A DNA stretch of 33,421 nucleotides, from assembly GCA_964511185.1 (NCBI GenBank), contig CAZEDU010000052.1, positions 1 to 33,421 on the forward strand, written 5' to 3'. Below the pieces are notes generated by a model. The model saw only the letters and a list, made by a program, of their open reading frames with translations, did not search any database and had not been told where the DNA came from. This document shows, in pieces, positions 21,492-29,071 of this stretch (positions are counted from its first letter, which is position 1; the number at the start of each line of letters is the position of its first letter). The position numbers and the translations under genes are program-made. The stretch comes from CAZEDU01 sp964511185 (GTDB lineage: Bacteria; Myxococcota; Myxococcia; Myxococcales; Myxococcaceae).

Positions 21492-21505
21492 TTGATCCAC
21501 ATCAA
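21492..21505 (+). promoter_or_regulatory. Perfect FNR-type box between the regulator and the benzoyl-CoA operon
   Basis: TTGATCCACATCAA matches the FNR consensus exactly and lies in the divergent region between the FNR-like regulator (start 21422) and had (start 21544). For the regulator a class II start would fall near 21457, a 35-nt leader. For had it would fall near 21540, only 4 nt before the ATG and inside its GAGG ribosome site. Either the regulator is the main target, or had uses a different start or activation geometry. Confidence 0.82.
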
Positions 21506-21543
21506 GCCCGGCGCCCAACGACGAAGGTACTTGCAGAGGCAGC

Positions 21544-22623
21544 ATGGGCGCGTGGGTTCGCGGTTTCTCGATGACGGGCGCGGGGCGCCTCGAGCCGTTC
21601 GAGCGGCCCGCGCCGCAGCTCGAGCGCGGCTGGGCGCTCGTCGAGGTCGCCGGCTGCGGGGTGTGTCACACCGACCTCTCCTTCCTCTACGGCGGCGTCC
21701 CGACGAAGAAGAGGCCGCCGCTCGTCCTCGGCCACGAGATCGCCGGGCGCGTGGTCGACGCGGGGAGCGGCGCGGAGCACTGGCTGAATCGAAGGGTGCT
21801 GGTGCCGGCCGTCTCTCCCTGCGGTGCGTGCGGGTCCTGCCGCGGCGGCCGGCCCACCTCGTGCGCGTCGGGGCGGATGCCCGGCAACCACCTCGACGGA
21901 GGCTTCGCCAGCCACGTGGCCATCCCCGCGGCGACGCTGTGCCCCATCGATGGTGAGGCGGTCGTCGAGGGGGAGCGCGTGGAGGGGACGGAGCTGTCTT
22001 TGTGGCAGCTGTCCATCATCGCCGACGCGGTCACCACGCCGCTGCAGGCGCTCCGGCGCGCCGGCGTCGGGCCGGGCGACTTCGTCGTCGTCGTCGGCAC
22101 CGGCGGCGTCGGCATTCACGCGGTGCAGCTCGCTCGTGCCCTGGGGGCCCAGGTGGCCGCTCTCGACGTCGACGATCAGAAGCTCAGCCGCGCGCTGCGC
22201 TACGGGGCCAGGGCGGTGCTCGACGCGCGCGGCGATGCGGGTGAGCTCAAGCAAGCGCTCAAGGCGATCGCGGCCCAGCACGGCGCGCCGGCCGAGGGCT
22301 GGAAGATCGTCGAGGCGTCGGGAACGCCGGCGGGTCAACGCCTCGCGTTCTTCCTGCTCACCCGCGGCGGCGTGTTGTCCGTCGTCGGCTTCTCGGCCGA
22401 GCCGGTCGAGGTTCGGCTCTCGAGCCTGATGGCGCTCGACGCCAGCGCGCACGGCAACTGGGGCTGTGACCCAGCGCTTTACCCCGCCGCGCTCCAGGCG
22501 GTGCGAGAGGGGAAGGTCCGCCTCGAGGGGCTCTTGCACCGCGAGCCGCTGTCGCGCGCGCCCGAGGTGCTCGAGGCGGTTCATCACGGGGCGTGGCTCG
22601 AACGGGTGGTGCTGGTTCCCTGA
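21544..22623 (+). CDS. had: 6-hydroxycyclohex-1-ene-1-carbonyl-CoA dehydrogenase
   Basis: A 359-residue zinc-dependent medium-chain dehydrogenase that oxidises 6-hydroxycyclohex-1-ene-1-carbonyl-CoA to the 6-oxo form with NAD+, the third step after ring reduction. It has the catalytic zinc set C38 in GCGVCHTDL and G-H64-E65-IAG, the structural zinc cysteines C93, C96, C99 and C107, and the Rossmann motif VVGTGGVGIHAVQ. The phrases GCGVCHTDL, GVPT-x3-PPL-x-LGHE and MPGN-x-L-x-GGF resemble Thauera Had more than general alcohol dehydrogenases. It is the first gene of the aromatic operon, with GAGG before the ATG and an FNR box 38 nt upstream. A later ATG (codon 10) is possible but lacks a ribosome site. 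The specific substrate is inferred from the neighbouring pathway genes as well as the sequence. Confidence 0.9.
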   Translation: MGAWVRGFSMTGAGRLEPFERPAPQLERGWALVEVAGCGVCHTDLSFLYGGVPTKKRPPLVLGHEIAGRVVDAGSGAEHWLNRRVLVPAVSPCGACGSCRGGRPTSCASGRMPGNHLDGGFASHVAIPAATLCPIDGEAVVEGERVEGTELSLWQLSIIADAVTTPLQALRRAGVGPGDFVVVVGTGGVGIHAVQLARALGAQVAALDVDDQKLSRALRYGARAVLDARGDAGELKQALKAIAAQHGAPAEGWKIVEASGTPAGQRLAFFLLTRGGVLSVVGFSAEPVEVRLSSLMALDASAHGNWGCDPALYPAALQAVREGKVRLEGLLHREPLSRAPEVLEAVHHGAWLERVVLVP

Positions 22624-22637
22624 ACGGAGAGAAGGCG

Positions 22638-23732
22638 ATGCAGCTGAACAACCATGATCTCGACCATCGAGCAGGCCCCGAGCGAAGGGTGCGCTACGAA
22701 GAGCGGCCCGCCTTGCGCCCCGATGGCTCGCGGGCCGAAGGGCTGCACCACGTGTGGATCACGCTCGACAACGAGCGCGAGCTCAACTCGTACACCACCG
22801 AGATGATCAAGGACGTCATCTTGGCCTTTCGGCGCGCCTCGAACGATCGCGCGGCGGTCTGCGTCGTCTTCACCGGCGCCGGCACCAAGGCCTTCTGCAC
22901 CGGCGGCAACACCCGCGAGTACTCCGAGGTCTACGCGGGCCGGCCGCAGGAATACCGGCAGTACATGCGGCTCTTCAACGACATGGTCAGCGCGATTCTG
23001 ACCTGCGACAAACCGGTCATCTGCCGCGTCAACGGCATGCGCATCGGGGGCGGCCAAGAGATCGGCATGGCCTGCGACTACACGCTCGCGCAGGACCTGG
23101 CCCGGTTCGGCCAGGCGGGCCCCAAGCACGGGAGCGCGCCCGACGGCGGCGCGACCGACTTTCTGCACCTGTTCGTCGGCATCGAGCACGCGACGTACTC
23201 GTGCACCGCGTGCGAGCCCTGGAGCGCGCACAAGGCGCAGCGGCTGGGGCTGGTGAGCGAAATCGTCCCCGCGCTGGTCATCGACGGGCGGCCGGTGCCC
23301 AACCCGCTGGTGGTGACCGACCGCTACCTCAACGAGCTGGGGCAGGTTGTTTTGGGCGAACCGCTCGAGGGCGTCGCGCTGGCCACGGGCAAGGAGCTCC
23401 TGGCCCGAGGCACGGTCGAGCTGACCCTGCTCGACGCCGCGGTGGAGCGGCTGTGCGCCAAGCTCCTGATGACCTTCCCCGAGTGCACCACCAAGACGCT
23501 CGAGAGCATGCGCAAGAAGAAGCTCGAGCATTGGGACAGAAACCGCGAACAGAACCGCGCCTGGCTGGCGCTCAACATGATGGCGGAAGCGCGGGCGGGC
23601 TTTCGGGCGTTCCACCGGGGCACCGAGGCGCGCGAGATCGACTTCGTCGCCTTGCGGCAGCGGCTCGCCCGCGGCGAGACGTGGGACGAGGCGATGTTCA
23701 CCGCCATCGCGCCGCGCGGGGCCAAGCCATGA
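22638..23732 (+). CDS. oah: 6-oxocyclohex-1-ene-1-carbonyl-CoA hydrolase (BamA/Oah)
   Basis: A 364-residue crotonase-fold enzyme that adds water to 6-oxocyclohex-1-enoyl-CoA and cleaves the ring hydrolytically to 3-hydroxypimelyl-CoA. BamA/Oah markers are visible: FTGAGTKAFCTGGNTREYSEVYAG at about 78-101, CRVNGMRIGGGQEIGMACDY at 129-148, and FGQAGPKHGSAPDGGATDFL at 157-176, the conserved block used in diagnostic surveys of anaerobic aromatic degraders. The length (usually about 375) fits. The ATG at 22638 has GAGAGAAGG upstream, 14 nt after had. The next gene starts within its stop (ATGA). Oah is far longer than ordinary enoyl-CoA hydratases, which makes the call firm. Confidence 0.95.
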   Translation: MQLNNHDLDHRAGPERRVRYEERPALRPDGSRAEGLHHVWITLDNERELNSYTTEMIKDVILAFRRASNDRAAVCVVFTGAGTKAFCTGGNTREYSEVYAGRPQEYRQYMRLFNDMVSAILTCDKPVICRVNGMRIGGGQEIGMACDYTLAQDLARFGQAGPKHGSAPDGGATDFLHLFVGIEHATYSCTACEPWSAHKAQRLGLVSEIVPALVIDGRPVPNPLVVTDRYLNELGQVVLGEPLEGVALATGKELLARGTVELTLLDAAVERLCAKLLMTFPECTTKTLESMRKKKLEHWDRNREQNRAWLALNMMAEARAGFRAFHRGTEAREIDFVALRQRLARGETWDEAMFTAIAPRGAKP

Positions 23733-24478
23733 GCGTCCACGCCGAGAAGACGGGCGGCGTGCTCCGGCTGACGCTCGACCACGGCAAGGGCAACGTCCTC
23801 GACCGGGTGCTGATCGACAGGCTCTCGGCCGCGCTGGCCTGCGTCGGCCCCGACGTCCGCGCGGTGGTGCTCTGCGCCGCCGGCCCTGAGTTCTGCTACG
23901 GCGCGTCGGTCGAAGAGCACCGGGTCGAGACCGTCGGCCAGATGCTGAAGGCGCTGCACAGGCTGTTGCACCAGGTGCTCCTCCTCCCCGTTCCCGTGCT
24001 GGCGGCGGTGCGCGGCCGCTGCCTGGGCGGAGGCCTGGAGCTCGCGCTCGCGTGCACCCGCATCTTCGCCGACGAGACCTCGGTCTTCGGCCAACCGGAG
24101 ATTTCTTTGGGGTTGATGGCGCCGGCCGCGAGCGCGCTGTTGCCCGAGCGCATCGGACAGCCCCACGCCACCGAGCTTTTGCTCACAGGTCGGCAGCTCG
24201 GCGCCGAAGAGGCGCAGCTGATCGGCCTCATCGACGAGCTGGTTCCGAACCTCGTCGCGCTCGCCACCGAGCGCGCGCGCTGGATGACCCAGGGCTCACC
24301 GAGCAGCCTGCGCGTCGCCCACCGCGCCGCCCGCGCGCGCTACGTCGCCCGGGTGGTGCCGGCCATCGACGAGCTGGAGCGGCTTTACCTGGAAGAGCTG
24401 GCCCACACCCCCGACGCGCGCGAGGGCATCGAGGCCTTTCTGGCGCGCCGGGCGCCGCGCTGGGCGGGGAACACTTGA
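23729..24478 (+). CDS. dch: Cyclohexa-1,5-diene-1-carbonyl-CoA hydratase
   Basis: A 249-residue crotonase-family hydratase that adds water to the dienoyl-CoA made by benzoyl-CoA reductase, giving 6-hydroxycyclohex-1-ene-1-carbonyl-CoA. The oxyanion-hole segments are about 49-62 (CAAGPEFCYGASVEEH) and 92-104 (AAVRGRCLGGGLELAL), followed by FGQPEISLGLMAP, with the Gln-Pro-Glu pattern seen in Dch. The length matches Thauera Dch (about 258). It starts with an ATGA overlap on oah and its stop shares one base with the bcrC start (TGATG). General enoyl-CoA hydratase is the alternative, but the position between oah and bcrC makes Dch very likely. Confidence 0.92.
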   Translation: MSVHAEKTGGVLRLTLDHGKGNVLDRVLIDRLSAALACVGPDVRAVVLCAAGPEFCYGASVEEHRVETVGQMLKALHRLLHQVLLLPVPVLAAVRGRCLGGGLELALACTRIFADETSVFGQPEISLGLMAPAASALLPERIGQPHATELLLTGRQLGAEEAQLIGLIDELVPNLVALATERARWMTQGSPSSLRVAHRAARARYVARVVPAIDELERLYLEELAHTPDAREGIEAFLARRAPRWAGNT

Positions 24479-25650
24479 TGACCCACGCCGACCGTGCCCA
24501 GGCCATCGTCGAGGACTGCGAGCGGCTCTATTCGGACGTCGAGCTGTCCAGCGTGCGCCGCTGGAAGCAAGAGCACCCGGGGCGAGCCGCGGTGGGGCAC
24601 CTACCGGTTTACGTGCCCCGCGAGCTGATCGACGCCGCCGGCGGGCTCGCGGTGGCGATGCTGGGCGGGGGCGATCAGGTCGACATCGTCCGGGGTGACG
24701 CCTGCTTTCAGAGCTACATCTGTCACCTGCCGCGCTCGACCATCGAGCTGGGGCTGACAGGCGCGTACGACGTGCTCGACGCGGTGCTCTTCCCCAGCAC
24801 CTGCGACGTCATCCGAAACCTCTCGGGCATCTGGCAGCTGCAGTTTCCTCAAACGCTGGTGCGCTACGTCGACCTGCCGCAGTCGATGGCCCTCGGCATC
24901 GCAGACCGCGCCTACCGCGACGACCTGGAGAACTTGGCGGCCGAGCTGGGCCAGCTGAGCGGCCGAAAGGTGACGCGCCGGCGGCTCGCCGGCGCCATCG
25001 AGCGCCGCAACGCGAACCGGCGGGCGCTCGCTGCGCTCTACGATGCGCGGGCCCAGCGGCCGTGGCTCTTCCCGACCGACGAGTGCTTCCTGGTCGCGCG
25101 GGCCGGCGCGCTCCTCCCCGTCGCGGAGCACACCGCCCTCATCGAGCGCTACCTGGCGGCCGCGTCGGAGCGCAGGACCCGGCCCGAGGACCGGGTGCGG
25201 GTGGTGGTCGCCGGCTCGTTTTGCGAGCAGCCGCCGCTGGCGCTCTTGAGGGCGCTCGAGCGCAGCGGCTGCTACGTGGTCGACGACGACCTGAACCTCT
25301 TCGCGCGGTGGATCGAAGGCGACGTTCGACCGGGCGACGATCCGCTCGGCGCGCTGGCGACCGCTTACCTGACCCAGAGCCACTGCGTCTCGACCCGCTA
25401 CGAGACCCGCCGCGCGCGCGGTGAAGACCTGGTCGACAAGGTGATGGCGCGGCGCGCGGACGGCGTGGTGTTCGCGGCGCCGTCGTTCTGCGACCCGGCG
25501 CTGTTGGATCAGCCCCCGCTGTTGGGAGCGCTGGCCAAGGCGAAGATTCCCTCCATCGCCTTCAAGTACGCCGAGAACACCGGCCAGTTTCAGTCGATTC
25601 GAGAGCAAGCGGGCACCTTCGCCGACTCGATCAAGCTCTGGGGGCAGTGA
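24478..25650 (+). CDS. bcrC: Benzoyl-CoA reductase, subunit C
   Basis: A 390-residue member of the HgdB/BcrBC family, one of the two subunits that form the benzoyl-CoA-binding, ring-reducing module. Conserved cysteines that could ligate [4Fe-4S] clusters are C76 (RGDACFQSY), C82 (ICHLPRS) and C109 (FPSTCDVIRN), with GSFCEQPP and the C-terminal APSFCDPALLD and FKYAENTGQF in the usual family positions. The size (about 44 kDa) matches Thauera BcrC. The ATG overlaps the dch stop by one base. The subunit order C-B-A-D behind dch is that of the Thauera/Rhodopseudomonas (Bcr) class. Confidence 0.95.
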   Translation: MTHADRAQAIVEDCERLYSDVELSSVRRWKQEHPGRAAVGHLPVYVPRELIDAAGGLAVAMLGGGDQVDIVRGDACFQSYICHLPRSTIELGLTGAYDVLDAVLFPSTCDVIRNLSGIWQLQFPQTLVRYVDLPQSMALGIADRAYRDDLENLAAELGQLSGRKVTRRRLAGAIERRNANRRALAALYDARAQRPWLFPTDECFLVARAGALLPVAEHTALIERYLAAASERRTRPEDRVRVVVAGSFCEQPPLALLRALERSGCYVVDDDLNLFARWIEGDVRPGDDPLGALATAYLTQSHCVSTRYETRRARGEDLVDKVMARRADGVVFAAPSFCDPALLDQPPLLGALAKAKIPSIAFKYAENTGQFQSIREQAGTFADSIKLWGQ

Positions 25651-26937
25651 ATGACGACGGCTGGAGTCGAGCGCACCCACGCGAAGGACGCGAGCATGAA
25701 GCGCCAGAAGGAGATGCTCGCGGGCTACTTTCAACAGCTCGCCCGAGCGGCCCAGAGCGCTCAGAAGGTCGTCTACACCTTCGTGCCGGGCAACCTCACC
25801 GAGCTGTTCAGCGAGCTGGGGTTGCTCCCGGTGTATCCGGAGATCAACGCGCTCCAATCGGCGATGCGCCAGCACAGCGGCGAGCTGGTGCAGGAGGCCG
25901 AGCGGCTGGGCCACAACGAAGACGTCTGCACCTACGTCAAGTGTGACATCGGCCGGCTCGCCAAGGGCAACGTCGGCCCCACCGGCGAGCCCTTGCCCAA
26001 GCCCGACCTGCTGCTTCTGAGCTACACGGGCTGCTTCACCTTCCTCAAATGGTTCGAGCTCCTGCGCGATGCGCTCGGCTGCGACATCGCCATGCTGCAC
26101 GTGCCCTACGTCGTCGGCCGGCGACCCAGCGAGGCGATGCGCCAGTACGTCGCCAAGCAGCTGCGCGACGACGTCATCCCCAAGCTCGAGAAGCTCTCGG
26201 GCAAGCGGCTCCACCTCGATGACTTGAGCGAACGGCTCCGCCGTTCAGCCAGCGCCGAGGCCGACCTGGTCTGGGTGCTCGAGAGCGCGAAGCGGCGGCC
26301 GACGCCCATCGACGCCTACTTCGGCGCCGTCTACTACGTCGGCCCCATCTTCTCGGCCTTCCGCGGCAGCCCCGAGTGCATCGAGTACTACCAGCTGCTC
26401 CGCCGAGAGGTCGAAGCGCGCCTGGCCGCGTCGCAGGGGCCGACCACGCCGGCCGGCGCGCCCGCGCGCGAGCGCTTCCGGCTGGTCGCCGAGGGGCCGC
26501 CCAACTGGACCAGCTTCCACGACTTCTGGCGCGTCTTCGCCGACGAGGGCGCGGTGTTCGTCGCCTCGACGTACACCAAGGTCGGCGGGCTCTATGACCA
26601 GGGTTTTCGGCACGGGCAGGACCAAGATCCCATCCTCTCGCTCGCCGACTACTGCCTGGGCTGCTACACGAACCTGGCGCTGCCCTCGCGCGTCGACCTG
26701 CTCGAGAAGTACGTGCGCGAGTACGAGGCCGACGGCTTCGTGTTCAACTCGGTCAAGAGCTGCAAGAGCTTCTCGGCCGGCCAGCTGGTGATGCTGCGCG
26801 AGCTCGAGAAGCGCACCTCGGTGCCCGGCGCCTTCATCGAGTCGGACCTGGTCGACCCCCGCTACTACAGCCACGCGAACATCAAGAACCGCGTCGAGAG
26901 CTACCTGCAGATGCTCGACCAACGGCGGAGGTCTTGA
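25651..26937 (+). CDS. bcrB: Benzoyl-CoA reductase, subunit B
   Basis: A 428-residue subunit paired with BcrC in the substrate-reducing half of the enzyme. It shows C93 and C98 (EDVCTYVKCDIG), C128 (SYTGCFTF), ADYCLGCYTN and the C-terminal VKSCKSFSAGQ, all typical of BcrB/BzdO/BadE, plus the family phrase FVPGNLTELFSELG near residue 44. The ATG at 25651 directly abuts the bcrC stop. A second ATG at 25696 (MKRQKEMLAG) has a better ribosome site, GAAGGA seven bases upstream, and may be the true start, shortening the protein by 15 residues. The stop is shared with the bcrA start (TGATG). Confidence 0.95.
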   Translation: MTTAGVERTHAKDASMKRQKEMLAGYFQQLARAAQSAQKVVYTFVPGNLTELFSELGLLPVYPEINALQSAMRQHSGELVQEAERLGHNEDVCTYVKCDIGRLAKGNVGPTGEPLPKPDLLLLSYTGCFTFLKWFELLRDALGCDIAMLHVPYVVGRRPSEAMRQYVAKQLRDDVIPKLEKLSGKRLHLDDLSERLRRSASAEADLVWVLESAKRRPTPIDAYFGAVYYVGPIFSAFRGSPECIEYYQLLRREVEARLAASQGPTTPAGAPARERFRLVAEGPPNWTSFHDFWRVFADEGAVFVASTYTKVGGLYDQGFRHGQDQDPILSLADYCLGCYTNLALPSRVDLLEKYVREYEADGFVFNSVKSCKSFSAGQLVMLRELEKRTSVPGAFIESDLVDPRYYSHANIKNRVESYLQMLDQRRRS

Positions 26938-28190
26938 TGCGGTACTTCATGGGCATCGACCTGGGCTCGACCACCACCAAGGCGGTGCTGGTCGACGAGA
27001 CCGGCGCCGTCGTCGGTCAAGGCCTCACCAACACCCGCTCGAGCTACGAGGTCGCGAGCGCGGTGGCCAAGGCCGAGGCGCTCGCCGAGGCCGAGCTGTC
27101 GAGGTTGGCCGACGCCGCCGCCGAGGTCGGCGGAGGGCAGCTGGCTCTCGCGGCGCGGCGCGCCTGGCGCGTGGAGCTGGCCACGCAGCGGTTGTCGGAG
27201 CTGGAGAAGAGAACCCTGGCGCTCACCGACGCGAGCGAGGTGAAGCGCGCCTTCTCCCAGATGAAGGCCGAGGCCGCCGCCCTCTTCGGCCCGCTCGCGG
27301 AGGACCGGTCGCGCTTCTTTCGCGACGTGGTCTCGTCTCGCTTCTGCCAGCAGATGGAAGCGGCGTCGGGCCAGGGCTCGGTCTCGTACGAAGAGGCGAT
27401 GGGGGCGTTCGACCGCGCGCTGGTCGAGGTGGACAACTCCGAGCGCACCGCCGAGCTGTTGCCGACCCTCGAGCGGGCGCTCGCGGCTGGGCTGCTCGAG
27501 GCGCGCTGGGCCGACCCGCTGCGCAAGGCCTCGCGGGCGCTGGAGCGGGCCCCCGTCCGCGTCAGCGCCCAGGTCGGCACGGGCTACGGGCGGCAGCGGC
27601 TGCCGTTTCCCAAGGACCAGATTCGCAGCGAGATTCTCTGCCACGGGCTGGGGGCCCACGCGCTCTTCCCCAACACCCGCACGGTGCTCGACATCGGCGG
27701 GCAGGACACCAAGGCCATTCAGGTCGACGAGCGCGGCAACGTGACCGGCTTTCAGATGAACGACCGCTGCGCGGCGGGCTGCGGCCGGTACTTGGGCTAC
27801 ATCGCCGACGAGATGAACCTGGCGATTCACGAGCTGGGGCCGCTGGCGCTCAAGGCCAGCCGGGCGGTGCGCATCAGCTCGACCTGCACGGTCTTCGCCG
27901 GCGTCGAGCTGCGCGAGCGGCTGAGCCTGGGCGAGCGGCGCGAGAACATCTTGCTGGGGCTGCACCGGGCCATCGTGATGCGCGCCATCGGTCTGCTCGC
28001 GCGAAGCGGCGGCGTCAAAGACGAGTTCACCTTCACCGGCGGCGTGGCCAAGAACCCGGCCGCGGTGCGCGAGCTGGTGGGGCTCGCCGAGCGCCACTGG
28101 GGCGTGCGGCGGCTCAACGTCCACCCCGACTCCATCTACACCGGCGCGCTGGGGGCCGCCCTGTTCGCGCGCAAGGAGACCGCGGCATGA
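26937..28190 (+). CDS. bcrA: Benzoyl-CoA reductase, ATPase subunit A
   Basis: A 417-residue ASKHA-type ATPase that, with BcrD, hydrolyses ATP to drive low-potential electrons to the ring. Nucleotide motifs are GIDLGSTTTKAVL at the N-terminus, LDIGGQDTKAI near 251 and FTGGVAKN near the C-terminus. The bridging [4Fe-4S] cysteines are C278 (NDRCAAGCGR; an extra cysteine at 282) and C317 (RISSTCTVF). An insertion of about 150 residues (about 45-195, helical) between the first and second ATPase motifs separates Bcr-type subunit A from the shorter BzdQ. The ATG at 26937 overlaps the bcrB stop by one base; an in-frame TTG one codon earlier is unlikely. It overlaps bcrD as ATGA. Confidence 0.96.
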   Translation: MRYFMGIDLGSTTTKAVLVDETGAVVGQGLTNTRSSYEVASAVAKAEALAEAELSRLADAAAEVGGGQLALAARRAWRVELATQRLSELEKRTLALTDASEVKRAFSQMKAEAAALFGPLAEDRSRFFRDVVSSRFCQQMEAASGQGSVSYEEAMGAFDRALVEVDNSERTAELLPTLERALAAGLLEARWADPLRKASRALERAPVRVSAQVGTGYGRQRLPFPKDQIRSEILCHGLGAHALFPNTRTVLDIGGQDTKAIQVDERGNVTGFQMNDRCAAGCGRYLGYIADEMNLAIHELGPLALKASRAVRISSTCTVFAGVELRERLSLGERRENILLGLHRAIVMRAIGLLARSGGVKDEFTFTGGVAKNPAAVRELVGLAERHWGVRRLNVHPDSIYTGALGAALFARKETAA

Positions 28191-29071
28191 GCTCGGTGAC
28201 GGTCGGGGTGGACATCGGCACCAGCGCGGTGAAGGCGGCGGTGCTCGGCTTCGACGGCGAAGGCCAGCGGCTGCTCGCGCACGTTCGCGAGCGCATCCAC
28301 CGACGCGACCCGGCCGCGGTGGCGGCGGCGGTCTTCTCGCAGGCGCTCGGGCAGGCCGGCATCGACGCCCAGGCGGTGCGCTACGTGGCGACCACCGGCG
28401 ACGCGGACGGCATCGACTTTCGCGACGGCCACTTCTACGGCATGACCACCCACGCGCGCGGGGCCATGTTCCTCGAGCCGTCCAGCCGGGCGGTCATCGA
28501 CTGCGGAGCGCTGCACGCGCGGGTGATGGTCCTCGACGAGAAGAGCAAGGTGCTCAAGTCGCGCATGACCAGCCAGTGCGCCGCGGGCACCGGCCAGTTC
28601 CTCGAGAACATCGCCCGCTACTTGGGCGTCTCGCAGACCGACGTGGGCGCGCTCTCGCAGAGCGCTCCCCGCGGCGAGCCGTGCAGCGGCATCTGCGCGG
28701 TCCTCTCCGAGACCGACGTCATCAACATGGTCTCGCGCGGCGTGCCCGTCGGCGAGATTCTCCGCGGCGTACACGAGTCGATCGCGCAGCGGCTGGCCAA
28801 GCTCTTGCGCTCGGTGGGCGTGACCGACGCGGTGACGCTGACGGGGGGCATGGCCGCCGACACCGGCTTGGTCTCCGCGCTCAGGCGCGAGCTCGAGCGG
28901 GCCGCCGGCGCGGGAGCCGTCGAGGTTCGCGTGCATCCCCTCTCGGCGTGGGCGGGCGCCATCGGCGCGGCGCTCTGGGCCGAGGTGCGGCGAACCAAGG
29001 TCGAAGCGCGCGAGCGGGGCGCGCAGCCAACACCGCTGCCAGCGGATCTGAAGGGAGCGCCCGCGGTATGA
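28187..29071 (+). CDS. bcrD: Benzoyl-CoA reductase, ATPase subunit D
   Basis: A 294-residue ASKHA ATPase, partner of BcrA. It has GVDIGTSAVKAAVL at the N-terminus, cluster ligand C131 in TSQCAAGTGQFLE, C166/C170 in GEPCSGICAVLSETDVI, and TLTGGMAADTGL near the C-terminus. The usual DIGGQDTK motif is replaced by IDCGALHARVM, a degeneration also expected in this subunit's family. The two BcrA and two BcrD cysteines should hold one shared [4Fe-4S] cluster. The last 25 or so residues (after the AGAIGAALWAE helix) form a charged tail. Overlaps of 4 nt on both sides (ATGA) tie it to bcrA and to the imelysin gene. Confidence 0.95.
   Translation: MSSVTVGVDIGTSAVKAAVLGFDGEGQRLLAHVRERIHRRDPAAVAAAVFSQALGQAGIDAQAVRYVATTGDADGIDFRDGHFYGMTTHARGAMFLEPSSRAVIDCGALHARVMVLDEKSKVLKSRMTSQCAAGTGQFLENIARYLGVSQTDVGALSQSAPRGEPCSGICAVLSETDVINMVSRGVPVGEILRGVHESIAQRLAKLLRSVGVTDAVTLTGGMAADTGLVSALRRELERAAGAGAVEVRVHPLSAWAGAIGAALWAEVRRTKVEARERGAQPTPLPADLKGAPAV

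Noticed and set aside
24478..29071. Calling the reductase Bzd type (Azoarcus bzdNOPQ)
   Set aside because: The ATPase subunit at 26937-28190 is 417 residues with the Bcr-specific insertion, and gene order C-B-A-D with had-oah-dch matches the Thauera type.
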